Shown piece after piece: positions 1-7,520 of a stretch of 29,268 nt of DNA (positions are counted from its first letter, which is position 1; each line of letters starts with the position of its first letter). The notes under the pieces were generated by a model. That model did not search any database. It was not told the DNA's origin and was given only the letters and a program-made list of their open reading frames with translations. Origin of the DNA: Clostridiales bacterium (lineage in GTDB: Bacteria > Bacillota > Clostridia > Christensenellales > Aristaeellaceae); the NCBI GenBank assembly GCA_004555535.1, contig SFHU01000024.1, positions 1 to 29,268 of the forward strand. The letters are read 5' to 3'. Position numbers and translations under genes: made by a program.

Positions 1-1
1 G

Positions 2-733
<732 letters not shown>

Positions 734-758
734 TTGGATCTGAAATTTGCTTTGATGT

Positions 759-879
759 GCGCGAAGCGAAGAAGGGTCAAGGGATGAAATCCCTTGCGGG
801 GATTGGGGCAGAGCCCCAAAAAAGCCATCCCACAAAATGTAGTCTCAGAGCAGGCCGCAAAGCGGCCTACGATGGAGAC
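759..879 (+). repeat. Structured three-hairpin repeat, copy A (sense, downstream of psuG)
   Basis: The element opens with the conserved leader GCGCGAAGCGAAGAAGGG (759-776). Hairpin 1 is CAAGGGAT/ATCCCTTG (778-785 with 789-796). Hairpin 2 is TTGGGGC/GCCCCAA (803-809 with 813-819). Hairpin 3 has an outer stem GTCTC/GAGAC (842-846 with 875-879) enclosing AGGCCGC/GCGGCCT (852-858 with 862-868). The order, loop sizes and the bulges GAGC and ACGAT match copies B and C, but most stem bases differ while pairing is kept. It lies about 25 nt after the psuG stop in the same sense. Function is unknown; a structured 3' UTR element or a small non-autonomous repeat are both possible. Confidence 0.8.
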
Positions 880-923
880 GGGGTGGATCCGTAAAGCCTA
901 TTTTGGGCGCAAACCCGTATACA

Positions 924-970
924 AAGAGGCAGACAAGCCAAAACACCGGCCTGTCTGCCTCTTCCTGTTT
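924..970. terminator. Bidirectional intrinsic terminator between psuG and the ABC operon
   Basis: A stem of about 15 bp (924-939 with 48-63 of the 900s, that is 948-963) has one A-C mismatch and an 8-nt loop. On the plus strand it is followed by CCTGTTT; on the minus strand the stem runs into TTTGTAT. It sits between convergent transcription units and between repeat copies A and B, so it could stop both transcripts. Confidence 0.75.
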
Positions 971-1012
971 GATACCAATTTGCACTTAATCATTGTTCCG
1001 ATAATCAGACCC

Positions 1013-1141
1013 GTTTCAATCGTAGGATGCTGCGCATCCTGCTCTGAAACTACGTTTTTCCCAAATGTATAGGATCGTTGGGCTGCCGCCCAAACCTGCC
1101 TGAGGGATCTCATCCCTCAGACTCCCTTCTTTGCTTCGCGC
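1013..1141 (-). repeat. Structured three-hairpin repeat, copy B (sense, downstream of the ABC ATPase gene)
   Basis: Read on the minus strand: leader GCGCGAAGCAAAGAAGGG (to 1141), hairpin 1 CTGAGGGAT/ATCCCTCAG (1120-1112 with 1108-1100), hairpin 2 TTGGGC/GCCCAA (1093-1088 with 1083-1078), and hairpin 3 with outer stem GTTTCA/TGAAAC (1050-1045 with 1018-1013) around AGGATGC/GCATCCT. It starts about 47 nt after the stop codon of the minus-strand ATPase gene and has the same orientation. Hairpin 3 is identical to that of copy C over about 40 nt; the linker between hairpins 2 and 3 differs. Confidence 0.8.
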
Positions 1142-1187
1142 TGATAAAAGCATTTTGAATGATATCAGTTTGAATAGGAAAGATCGT

Positions 1188-1766
1188 TCACCCCAGCGTC
1201 ACAGCCGTCATGCCCTCCGCGTCGCGCGCGTCGTGCGTGACCAGCAGGAGCAGACGGCCCCGGGCGCGCTCCCGCACGAGCGCGAGCATCTGTGCATGCG
1301 TCTGCTCGTCGAGCGCGCGAAACGGCTCATCCAGCAGCAGCGCGGGCGCGTCAAAGGCGAGCGCGCGGGCGAGCGCCGCGCGGCGCTTCATCCCGCCGGA
1401 GAGCGCGTCGGGATAGGCCTGCGCTTCCCCCTGAAGACCGACGCGCGCAAGCCATTCCTGCGCAAGGCGCAGGGCACGCGGCCTGTCGCGCTGCACCTCG
1501 CGCGGCAGGGCCAGCGCGACGTTCTGCGCGACGGAGTACCAGGGCAGGAGCCTGTCCTCCTGAAAGCAGAAGGACAGGCGCTCCGGACGCGCGATTTCGC
1601 CCTGCTGCGGCGTCTCCAGCCCGGCGATCAGCCGCAGGAGCGTCGTCTTCCCGCAGCCGGAGGGGCCGAGCAGCGCATACGCGCCCGGCGCATCAAAGCG
1701 CAGCGAGAGGCCGGAAAAGACGGTCTTCTCCCCGTAGGCCATGTGGACGTCGCGCAGCTCAATCAT
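1188..1766 (-). CDS. ABC transporter ATP-binding protein (nitrate/sulfonate/thiamine-precursor type)
   Basis: This is the cytoplasmic ATPase of the three-gene importer. All core motifs are present in 192 residues: Walker A GPSGCGKTT near residue 34, Q-loop glutamine in SFCFQEDRLLPW, signature LSGGMKRR, Walker B ALLLDEPF, D-loop ALDEQT and switch histidine in LVTHDARDA. At 192 aa it is shorter than the usual ~240-260 aa of SsuB/TauB/ThiZ-type ATPases; the missing part is the C-terminal tail after the H-loop, so the enzyme core looks complete. The start overlaps the end of the permease gene by 8 bp and has GGAGG seven bases upstream inside that gene. It is the last gene of the operon. The substrate cannot be read from this subunit. 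Confidence 0.9.
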   Translation of the reverse strand: MIELRDVHMAYGEKTVFSGLSLRFDAPGAYALLGPSGCGKTTLLRLIAGLETPQQGEIARPERLSFCFQEDRLLPWYSVAQNVALALPREVQRDRPRALRLAQEWLARVGLQGEAQAYPDALSGGMKRRAALARALAFDAPALLLDEPFRALDEQTHAQMLALVRERARGRLLLLVTHDARDAEGMTAVTLG

Positions 1767-2529
1767 GGCGCACCTCCGAAAAGCGGCGGGTCAGCCGGCG
1801 CAGCAGCGCTTCCAGCAGGACGCTGAGCAGCACGAGCATGAGCGTCCAGGCGAGCAGGCTGTCCGTCTCCAGATAGATCTTCGCCTCGTACAGGCGGCTG
1901 CCGACCGCGCGCCGGGGCACGCCGATGACCTCCGCGGCGACAACGGCCTTCCAGCAAAGGCCAATGGCCGCCATGCAGCTCTCCACAAATGCAGGCAGCA
2001 CTGCGGGCAGGAGGACGCGGCGCAGCGTGCCGGCTCGGCCGAAGCGATAGAGGCGGGCCATCTCCAGAAGCCTTGCGTCGATGGCGCGCACGGCCTGCGT
2101 CAGCGCCGAGTAGACGACGGGCAGCGTCATCAGAAAGCCCGTGAGCACGGGCACGCGCGCGCTGGAGAGCCAGACCAGCGCCAGCACGATGAACGAGGTC
2201 ACCGGCGTGGCGCGCACAGCGGAGAGCAGCGGCGAAACAAGCAGCTCCGCCGCGCGGAACCGGCAGCAGAGCGCCGCGAGCAGCACGGCGAAGGCGATGC
2301 CCAGCAGATAGGCGAGCAGCGTCCGCAGCAGCGTCGCGCCGAGCGTCAGCCAGAAGCCGCTGCTTGGCAGCAGCATGCCCAGCCGGCGCAGCACGGCCAG
2401 CGGCGTGGGCAGCAGCAGCGGCGAATCGACCCAGTGCGCGGCAAGCGCCCAGAGCGCGGCGTAAAAGGCCAAAACGCCCGCGCGCTCGAGCAGGGCTTTG
2501 GCACGCGGGCAGAGGGCGTTACTGCGCAT
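1759..2529 (-). CDS. ABC transporter permease (nitrate/sulfonate/thiamine-precursor type)
   Basis: This is an inner-membrane permease of the BPD_transp_1 fold, 256 aa from the chosen start (MRSNALCPRAK). It has about six hydrophobic segments, a periplasmic stretch DSPLLLPTPLAVLRRL typical of SsuC/TauC-like proteins (which read 'LPSPxxV'), and the cytoplasmic coupling region LLEMARLYRFGRAGTLRRVLLPAVLPA, which corresponds to the EAA motif. The ATG at 2529 overlaps the last 11 bp of the binding-protein gene; a frame opening further upstream would run deeper into that gene, so 2529 with translational coupling is preferred. The substrate class is aromatic/sulfonate/pyrimidine-like by family, not determined here. 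Confidence 0.88.
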   Translation of the reverse strand: MRSNALCPRAKALLERAGVLAFYAALWALAAHWVDSPLLLPTPLAVLRRLGMLLPSSGFWLTLGATLLRTLLAYLLGIAFAVLLAALCCRFRAAELLVSPLLSAVRATPVTSFIVLALVWLSSARVPVLTGFLMTLPVVYSALTQAVRAIDARLLEMARLYRFGRAGTLRRVLLPAVLPAFVESCMAAIGLCWKAVVAAEVIGVPRRAVGSRLYEAKIYLETDSLLAWTLMLVLLSVLLEALLRRLTRRFSEVRHD

Positions 2530-3469
2530 AGTAGAAGGCGTCGTCCGGCAGAGCGCCGCCGACGGAGGCGGGGTTGGCCGCATAGAGCAGGGCGTAGAGC
2601 GGCTCGATCTGCGCGCGCATCTCCTCGCCCGCGACGAAGACGATGTGACAGTTCGGGATCGCGCGTTTGGCGACAGCCGCCTTGGGCATCACGCCGAACT
2701 GCTCCACGAGCTGGCTCGCCGCGTCGGGATCGGCGTTGACCAGCACGACCGAATCGGCATACTGCGCAAGGAACGCCTCGACCTGCTCGGGGTGCTCCTG
2801 CGCAAACGCCGTGCGCACGACGACGCAGCCCATCGAGAGCACCATGTCGTCATTGCCGGCGCTGCGGGCAGCATCCTCAAAGAGCGCCGTCACGTCGAGC
2901 GCGGCGCGCAGGCTGTCATTTTGCATGAGCGCGCTGGTGACGTGCGGCTCGGGGAGGATGCCCGTCTCCACCTGGCCGCTGGCCAGCAACGTCGCCAGCT
3001 CGCTGTGCTCGGCGACATACTCGACCGTCACGCTGCCGGCGAGGCCGTTTTGCTCGAGGATGTAGTCGATGACATATTCCGGCACGCTGGCCTGGCCGGT
3101 GGCGTAGACCGTGCGCCCGGCGAGGTCGTCGACGGAATCGATGGCCGGGTCGGCGGTCACGACGTGCAGGACGCCCAGCGTGTTGAGCGCCAGGAGCCTC
3201 ACGCCGCCGTTTAACTTCTGGTAGAGTGTCGCGGCGAGGTTGGTCGGGCAGGCGGCGATGTCCGCGCTGCCACTGGCGAGGGCGGCGACGATCTCGTCCG
3301 GTCCACCGCAGAGCGTGAAGGCGTAATCCTCCGGGGCGTCGCGCATGACGCCCACCATGCCAATGCCGGTCGGGCCCTTGAGCGCGTAGACGTTGGCGGG
3401 CGCGTCGGCACAGGCGCAGGCGGTCACAAGCAGCAGGGCGGCAAGCAGCGCGAAAAACAGTTTCTTCAT
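2519..3469 (-). CDS. ABC transporter substrate-binding lipoprotein (NMT1/SsuA-like)
   Basis: This is the extracytoplasmic binding protein of the importer, 316 aa. It has a lipoprotein signal: MKK, a hydrophobic stretch FFALLAALLL, then VTAC as lipobox with the cysteine near residue 18. The mature part shows the periplasmic-binding-protein II pattern of the nitrate/sulfonate group: a domain with GPDEIVAALASGSADIAACP, SVDDLAGRTVYATGQASVPEYVIDYIL, and a second domain with LASGQVETGILPEPHVT. It is the first gene of the operon. An SD AAGGAG lies 11 nt before the ATG, and a near-consensus promoter lies about 70-100 bp upstream. The ligand is unknown; thiamine precursor, sulfonate and related small anions all use this fold. 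Confidence 0.88.
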   Translation of the reverse strand: MKKLFFALLAALLLVTACACADAPANVYALKGPTGIGMVGVMRDAPEDYAFTLCGGPDEIVAALASGSADIAACPTNLAATLYQKLNGGVRLLALNTLGVLHVVTADPAIDSVDDLAGRTVYATGQASVPEYVIDYILEQNGLAGSVTVEYVAEHSELATLLASGQVETGILPEPHVTSALMQNDSLRAALDVTALFEDAARSAGNDDMVLSMGCVVVRTAFAQEHPEQVEAFLAQYADSVVLVNADPDAASQLVEQFGVMPKAAVAKRAIPNCHIVFVAGEEMRAQIEPLYALLYAANPASVGGALPDDAFYYAQ

Positions 3470-3538
3470 GGTTCAGCAGTCTCCTTGTCGGTCGGTTTGC
3501 AAAGGGGAGGCATCCCGAAGAGGGAACAGATTGAGAAA

Positions 3539-3567
3539 ATTATAACACAGAGTTTCCGCTTTTACAA
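3539..3567 (-). promoter_or_regulatory. Sigma-A-type promoter of the ABC importer operon
   Basis: On the minus strand the -35 TTGTAA (3567-3562) is separated by exactly 17 bp from a perfect -10 TATAAT (3544-3539). Transcription would start near 3532, giving a leader of about 60 nt before the binding-protein ATG at 3469. No riboswitch-like structure was recognised in that leader. Confidence 0.75.
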
Positions 3568-3676
3568 CTTCGTAATGAGGACAGAAATTGATGCGTTTAT
3601 CCGATTCCATTGCGCAAGAAAAGCGCCGGGGGCATGCTGTCGGGAAGCGGAGACGGCGGAGGCTTTGAACAATCTA

Positions 3677-3705
3677 CAAAAAGAGCGGGAAGAACGTTCC
3701 CGCTT
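3677..3705 (-). terminator. Intrinsic terminator after the small NrdD-tail-like gene
   Basis: On the minus strand the stem AGCGGGAA/TTCCCGCT with a five-base loop is followed directly by CTTTTTGTAG. It lies 15 nt after the stop codon at 3720 and should separate this gene from the ABC operon promoter. Confidence 0.85.
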
Positions 3706-3719
3706 CTGTCATTTGGCTG

Positions 3720-3989
3720 TCACATCGAAATCCCGTGCTTGACGCGGTCGCGTTCCTCGGCGCGCTTGGCGTTGCCCCAGCGATCCATTGTGCCCACGAG
3801 ATAGCCCGTGATGCGGCGAATGCGGTGGAACGGCTGGTTGTGGAAGCGATAGGCGAGCTCCACATAATCGCCGTCGAGACGAATGTCGATGGCGTCCGGC
3901 TCGCGGCCGTAAAGCTGCGTGCCGCGGGCGATGTAGGCGTCGATTTCCGCCTGCGGGCAGGTCCCGCCGGTCAGGTTGATCTCACACAT
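3720..3989 (-). CDS. Small protein resembling the C-terminal tail of anaerobic ribonucleotide reductase (NrdD-like)
   Basis: This 89-residue protein ends in RIRRITGYLVGTMDRWGNAKRAEERDRVKHG. That segment resembles the end of class III ribonucleoside-triphosphate reductase (NrdD), where a Gly-Tyr motif is followed by a basic 'AKxxEExDRVKH' tail. I recall similar stand-alone ~90-aa proteins in Clostridia annotated as anaerobic RNR, but the catalytic domain is absent, so it cannot be the enzyme. The N-terminal part (INLTGGTCPQAEIDAYIARG) holds the second of two cysteines. Two ATGs are possible, at 3995 and 3989: the SD AAAGGAG is only 3 nt from the first and 9 nt from the second, so 3989 is preferred. 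It has its own terminator. Function unknown. Confidence 0.6.
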   Translation of the reverse strand: MCEINLTGGTCPQAEIDAYIARGTQLYGREPDAIDIRLDGDYVELAYRFHNQPFHRIRRITGYLVGTMDRWGNAKRAEERDRVKHGISM

Positions 3990-4061
3990 GGCCATGCGCT
4001 CCTTTCGTGTACGGGTGGGGGAAGAGTGGGCAGATTCATGCAGCTTTGCAGGATTATCCCC

Positions 4062-4190
4062 GTTTCAATCGTAGGATGCTGCGCATCCTGCTCTGAAACG
4101 GCTTTCTTTTGATCGAATGGGATTCGTTGGGCTGCCGCCCAAACCTGCTTGAGGGACATTGTCCCTCAAACTCCCTTCTTCGCTTCGCGC
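4062..4190 (-). repeat. Structured three-hairpin repeat, copy C (sense, downstream of trpS)
   Basis: Read on the minus strand: leader GCGCGAAGCGAAGAAGGGAG (to 4190), hairpin 1 TTGAGGGAC/GTCCCTCAA (4169-4161 with 4157-4149, loop AAT), hairpin 2 TTGGGC/GCCCAA (4142-4137 with 4132-4127), and hairpin 3 with outer stem GTTTCA/TGAAAC (4099-4094 with 4067-4062) around AGGATGC/GCATCCT. Relative to copy B, hairpin 1 has changed on both arms (T-A for C-G and C-G for T-A pairs). It begins about 100 nt after the trpS stop, in the same sense, and upstream of the small gene at 3989. Confidence 0.8.
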
Positions 4191-4292
4191 ATTTCTTTCT
4201 ATCGTTTTCAAAATCCATGCGGCTTGCGGCGAGCACAGAAGCCTGTTGCAGGGAGAAGCGTTTCGGAAGAGGAAGCGGGCACTGACCGCCGC

Positions 4293-5297
4293 TTATTTGG
4301 CGATGAAGCCGATCTTCTTCATGAGCTTGGCCAGCGTGCGCTCCGCGATGCGGCTGGCACGCTCGGCGCCCGTGCGGTAGACGCTCTCCAGATAGGCCTT
4401 GTCGGCCATATACTGGTTGAAGCTGGTCTGGATCGGCACGAGGGTCTCGATCGTCGCGTCCGTCACAGCGCTCTTAAGGTCGCCATAGCCCTTGTCGGCA
4501 AACGACTCGGCGAGGCTGTCGATCGTCTCGCCCGTCAGCGCGCTGAGGATGGAGAGCAGGTTCGACACGCCGGGCTTGTTCTCCGGGTCGAAGCGGATCT
4601 CGCCGTCGGAATCGGTGACGGCGCGGCGGATCTTGCGGCGCACGGTGTCCGGGCCGTCGAGAATGCTGATGAAGGAATCGTCCGCGTCAGACTTGCTCAT
4701 CTTGCGCGTCGGCTCCTGCAGGCTCATGACGCGCGCGCCGACCTTGGGATAATAGCCCTCCGGGATCGTGAAAACGCCGGAATAGAGGCCGTTGACGCGC
4801 GCGGCGATGTCGCGGCAGATCTCCAGGTGCTGCGTCTGATCCACGCCCACGGGCACGAGGTTCGCCTGGTAGAGCAGGATGTCGCCGGCCATCAGCACCG
4901 GATAGGTGAACAGGCCGCAGTTGATGTTGTCGGCATGCTTGGCGCTCTTGTCCTTGAACTGGGTCATACGGCTCATCTCGCCCATGTAGGTGTAGCAGTT
5001 GAGCAGCCAGTTCATCTGCGCGTGCTGCGGAACGTGGCTCTGGAAGAAGAGCACGTTCTTCTCGGGATCAAGGCCGATGGCCAGCAGCAGCGCAAGCAGC
5101 TGGATGGACTGCTGGCGCAGTTTGGCAGGCTCCTGACGCACGGTGATGGCGTGCAGGTCGGCGATCATATACAGGCAGTCGTATTCATCCTCGAGCAGCT
5201 TCCAGTTGCGCATCGCGCCGATGTAGTTGCCCAGCGTGGGCGTGCCGGAGGGTTGGATGCCGGAGAGGATGCGCTGCTTTCTGACGGTCTGTTCCAT
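4293..5297 (-). CDS. trpS: Tryptophanyl-tRNA synthetase
   Basis: This is a class I aminoacyl-tRNA synthetase that charges tRNA-Trp. The 334-aa length is typical. The HIGH-like motif is TLGNYIGA (about residues 21-28) within SGIQPSGTPTLGNYIGAMRNW, and the KMSKS loop is present intact in PTRKMSKSDADD near residue 200. Other family stretches are DLHAIT, MTQFKDKSAK, LFTYPVLMAGDILLYQ and VPVGVDQTQHLEICRDIA. The ATG has AAAGGAGG nine bases upstream. It is transcribed alone from a clear promoter at 5361-5389. The leader is too short for a T-box. A repeat copy follows its 3' end. Confidence 0.97.
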   Translation of the reverse strand: MEQTVRKQRILSGIQPSGTPTLGNYIGAMRNWKLLEDEYDCLYMIADLHAITVRQEPAKLRQQSIQLLALLLAIGLDPEKNVLFFQSHVPQHAQMNWLLNCYTYMGEMSRMTQFKDKSAKHADNINCGLFTYPVLMAGDILLYQANLVPVGVDQTQHLEICRDIAARVNGLYSGVFTIPEGYYPKVGARVMSLQEPTRKMSKSDADDSFISILDGPDTVRRKIRRAVTDSDGEIRFDPENKPGVSNLLSILSALTGETIDSLAESFADKGYGDLKSAVTDATIETLVPIQTSFNQYMADKAYLESVYRTGAERASRIAERTLAKLMKKIGFIAK

Positions 5298-5360
5298 GGG
5301 AAGGAACCTCCTTTTATTCCGTGCGCCGCGCGGGCGGCGAGGATATCCTTTAATTATTTC

Positions 5361-5389
5361 ATTGTATCACAAAGTTGTGGCATTCGCAA
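5361..5389 (-). promoter_or_regulatory. trpS promoter
   Basis: On the minus strand -35 TTGCGA (5389-5384) and -10 TACAAT (5366-5361) are 17 bp apart. The leader is about 55-60 nt and contains a small GC hairpin (CGCCGC/GCGGCG near 5330), then the SD. This is too short for T-box control, the usual regulation of trpS in many Firmicutes. Confidence 0.7.
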
Positions 5390-5457
5390 GGAAAAGCGCA
5401 TCCGCCCGAAAAAACAGCGCAGGCGCGGCGTAAACCCTCCAAAAAAGATCGAACCGT

Positions 5458-5486
5458 TTGACTTTTTTCTCCATTCGCTGTATACT
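5458..5486 (+). promoter_or_regulatory. Promoter of the glycosyltransferase-GtrA operon
   Basis: -35 TTGACT (5458-5463) and -10 TATACT (5481-5486) are separated by 17 bp. The predicted start is near 5493. The 14-bp perfect palindrome at 5497-5510 begins within a few bases of that start. Confidence 0.75.
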
Positions 5487-5496
5487 TGGCATACTT

Positions 5497-5510
5497 GGGC
5501 ACATGTGCCC
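5497..5510. promoter_or_regulatory. 14-bp perfect palindrome at the transcription start (possible operator)
   Basis: GGGCACATGTGCCC is its own reverse complement. It lies 10 bp after the -10 box, where a repressor could block initiation or where the early transcript could fold. It is preceded by two ACTTGG repeats. Binding by a regulator is inference. Confidence 0.4.
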
Positions 5511-5556
5511 GGGGGGAATACAGAGACAGGCGGACAAAAGCCGCTGGGGAGACAAT

Positions 5557-6594
5557 ATGGAGCATACGCAGAACGCTAAAGTGATCGTGCTGATTCCCGC
5601 CTACAAGCCGGACGACCGCCTCATCGAGCTGACGCGCGAGCTGCGCGGGCAGGGCCTTGAGGTGATGCTGGTGGACGACGGCGGCCAGCAGACCTACGCG
5701 CCGATTTTCGAAAGCTGCCGCGCGCTGGGCGCGCAGGTGGCCGTGCACGCGGTCAACATGGGCAAGGGCCGCGCGCTCAAGACGGGCATCAACGCCGCGA
5801 TGCTGGCCTGGCCGGACCTGACCGGCATCGTCACGGCCGACGCCGACGGACAGCATACGCCCGCGGACATTCTGCGGCTGATCGAGGCGATGGGGGAGCA
5901 TCCGGATACGCTGATTCTCGGCTCCCGTGAGTTCACCGGGGGGAATGTCCCCTTCAAGAGCCGCTGGGGCAACCGCATCACGCGCTTTGTCTACGCGCTG
6001 GCCAGCGGCGTGCACGTCCGCGACACGCAGACTGGCCTGCGCGCGCTGCCCCGCTGCGCGCTGGAGGCGATGGTGCGCATCGACGGCGAGCGCTATGAAT
6101 ACGAGATGAACGTCCTGCTCAAGCTGCGGGACATGCGCATCGGCGTCTTCGAGGTGCCGATTGAGACGATCTACATCGACGACAACGCCGGCAGTCACTT
6201 CAACCCGGTGCGCGACGCGCTGCGCATCTACATGGTGATCTTCAGGTATCTCTTCTCGTCGGTCACCTCGTTCGCGGTGGATTATCTGCTCTACTGGCTC
6301 TGCCTGGGCGTGTTCAAATTTGCGCCGCTGCTCAGCTACGCGCTGGCCAGGCTGGTCTCCTCGCAGGTCAACTACCACCTCAACAAGCACACGGTCTTCT
6401 CCGGGCGCGGCGGCAAGCATTCGATGGTCAAGTACTATGCGCTGGCTGTCGCGCAGGGCGCGCTGGGCGCGGCGCTGGTGCAGGTGCTGCCGGGCATCCT
6501 GCCGATCTCTGCGGCGATCATCAAGATTCCGGTCGATCTCGTGCTCTTCGCGCTGAGCTACTTCATCCAGCGCGACTACGTGTTTGACAAATGA
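5557..6594 (+). CDS. Glycosyltransferase family 2 fused to a GtrA-like membrane domain
   Basis: The 345-aa protein joins two domains. Residues ~8-230 form a GT-A (GT2, dolichol-phosphate-mannose-synthase-like) transferase: VIVLIPAYKPDD, VMLVDDGG, NMGKGRALKTGINAA, and DADGQH as the DxD-type metal/nucleotide site, followed by GSREF and RDTQTGLRALPR. Residues ~230-345 are a four-helix GtrA-like domain (YLFSSVTSFAVDYLLYWL, SSQVNYHLNKHTVFS, IQRDYVF at the end). GtrA proteins are thought to move lipid-linked sugars across the membrane and GT2 partners make undecaprenyl-phosphate sugars, so the fusion suggests synthesis and flipping in one chain for cell-surface glycosylation. The ATG at 5557 has GGGGAGA four bases upstream. 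The next gene overlaps by 4 bp. Confidence 0.9.
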   Translation: MEHTQNAKVIVLIPAYKPDDRLIELTRELRGQGLEVMLVDDGGQQTYAPIFESCRALGAQVAVHAVNMGKGRALKTGINAAMLAWPDLTGIVTADADGQHTPADILRLIEAMGEHPDTLILGSREFTGGNVPFKSRWGNRITRFVYALASGVHVRDTQTGLRALPRCALEAMVRIDGERYEYEMNVLLKLRDMRIGVFEVPIETIYIDDNAGSHFNPVRDALRIYMVIFRYLFSSVTSFAVDYLLYWLCLGVFKFAPLLSYALARLVSSQVNYHLNKHTVFSGRGGKHSMVKYYALAVAQGALGAALVQVLPGILPISAAIIKIPVDLVLFALSYFIQRDYVFDK

Positions 6595-7520
6595 GCGGCA
6601 GAAGACAAAAACTGAATCCTCAAGGCTCGAAGCGGCCCGGAGCGCGGCGGCGTGTGAAAGCGCGCTCCGCGCTCCTTTTGACGCTGCTCGTCTTCCTGTG
6701 GCAGGCGCTGCGCGCGACGGCCTTTTCCGGGCTGGACGGGATCTCTGCCATGCTGGCGGATGCGCTGGTGACGGTGACGGCCTTCGCGTTGCCCGCGGCG
6801 CTGGGGTTGCTCGTGCTCGATGGGGATCAGCGCCGCCTCGTGCCGCTTGACGCGCTCTCGCCGGAGCAGCTCTTCGCGCTGGCGATGACGGGCGCGCTGG
6901 CCGTCGCGCCGCTGACGCTGCTGCACGACATGCTGGGCACGCTGCTTTCCTGGCCGCAGGAGGCCGTCGCCCCGATGGCCTCGGGCCGCGCTGCGGCGCT
7001 GTTTCTGCCCGTGCTGCTCAAAAGCGCGCTGCTGGCGCCGCTGTGCGAGGAGGTCTTCTTCCGGGGCTATCTGCTGGGCGTGCTCGCGCCCTACGGACGC
7101 CGCGCGGCTGTGCTGGCGACGGCGCTGCTCTTCGCGCTGATGCACATGGGCCAGGGCATGCTGCCCTGCGCGCTGCTGGGCGTGCTGCTGGGCGCGCTGA
7201 CGCTGCGCACGGGCTCGCTGCTCGCGCCGCTGCTGGTGCACGGGTGCTACAACCTGGCAATCGTGCTGATCTCGTTTGCGGGGCTGACGCCGTTGTTTGA
7301 CCGGCTGAGCCTGCCCGCCTGCGCGCTGCGCCTGGCGATGAGCGCGGGCTTTGCCTGTATGCTGCTGCGCGCGTGGCGAGCCAGGCCGCAGCAGCGGCGC
7401 GCGCAGCTCGCCTCCGGCGCTCGGATGACGCTCGGGGAGCTCGCGCGCCTGGGGCTTGCAGCGCTTTTGCTGATTGCGGCGGTCATTTGTTGCCTGCTGA
7501 TGCCGGAGGTGAAGCCATGA
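6591..7520 (+). CDS. CPBP family intramembrane metalloprotease
   Basis: This is a 309-aa multi-pass membrane protein with a basic N-terminus. The CPBP (Abi/Rce1-like) motifs are visible: EEVFFRG (motif 1, EExxxR) near residue 152, ALLFALMHMGQG (motif 2 with His) and LLVHGCYN (motif 3 with His and Asn). These residues form the glutamate-histidine active site in Rce1-like proteases, so the protein looks catalytically competent. In bacteria such proteins act in bacteriocin immunity or prenyl/pheromone peptide processing; the substrate here is unknown. The start overlaps the previous stop (ATGA) and the stop overlaps rlmH by 4 bp, so it is translationally coupled on both sides. Confidence 0.85.
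   Translation: MSGRRQKLNPQGSKRPGARRRVKARSALLLTLLVFLWQALRATAFSGLDGISAMLADALVTVTAFALPAALGLLVLDGDQRRLVPLDALSPEQLFALAMTGALAVAPLTLLHDMLGTLLSWPQEAVAPMASGRAAALFLPVLLKSALLAPLCEEVFFRGYLLGVLAPYGRRAAVLATALLFALMHMGQGMLPCALLGVLLGALTLRTGSLLAPLLVHGCYNLAIVLISFAGLTPLFDRLSLPACALRLAMSAGFACMLLRAWRARPQQRRAQLASGARMTLGELARLGLAALLLIAAVICCLLMPEVKP

Noticed and set aside
5298..5366. T-box riboswitch in front of trpS
   Set aside because: The leader from the predicted start to the ATG is only about 60 nt and lacks the T-box consensus; T-boxes need about 200 nt.
4149..5579. Long plus-strand open frame over trpS
   Set aside because: It is antisense to trpS, which has complete HIGH and KMSKS motifs; composition is typical of a shadow frame.
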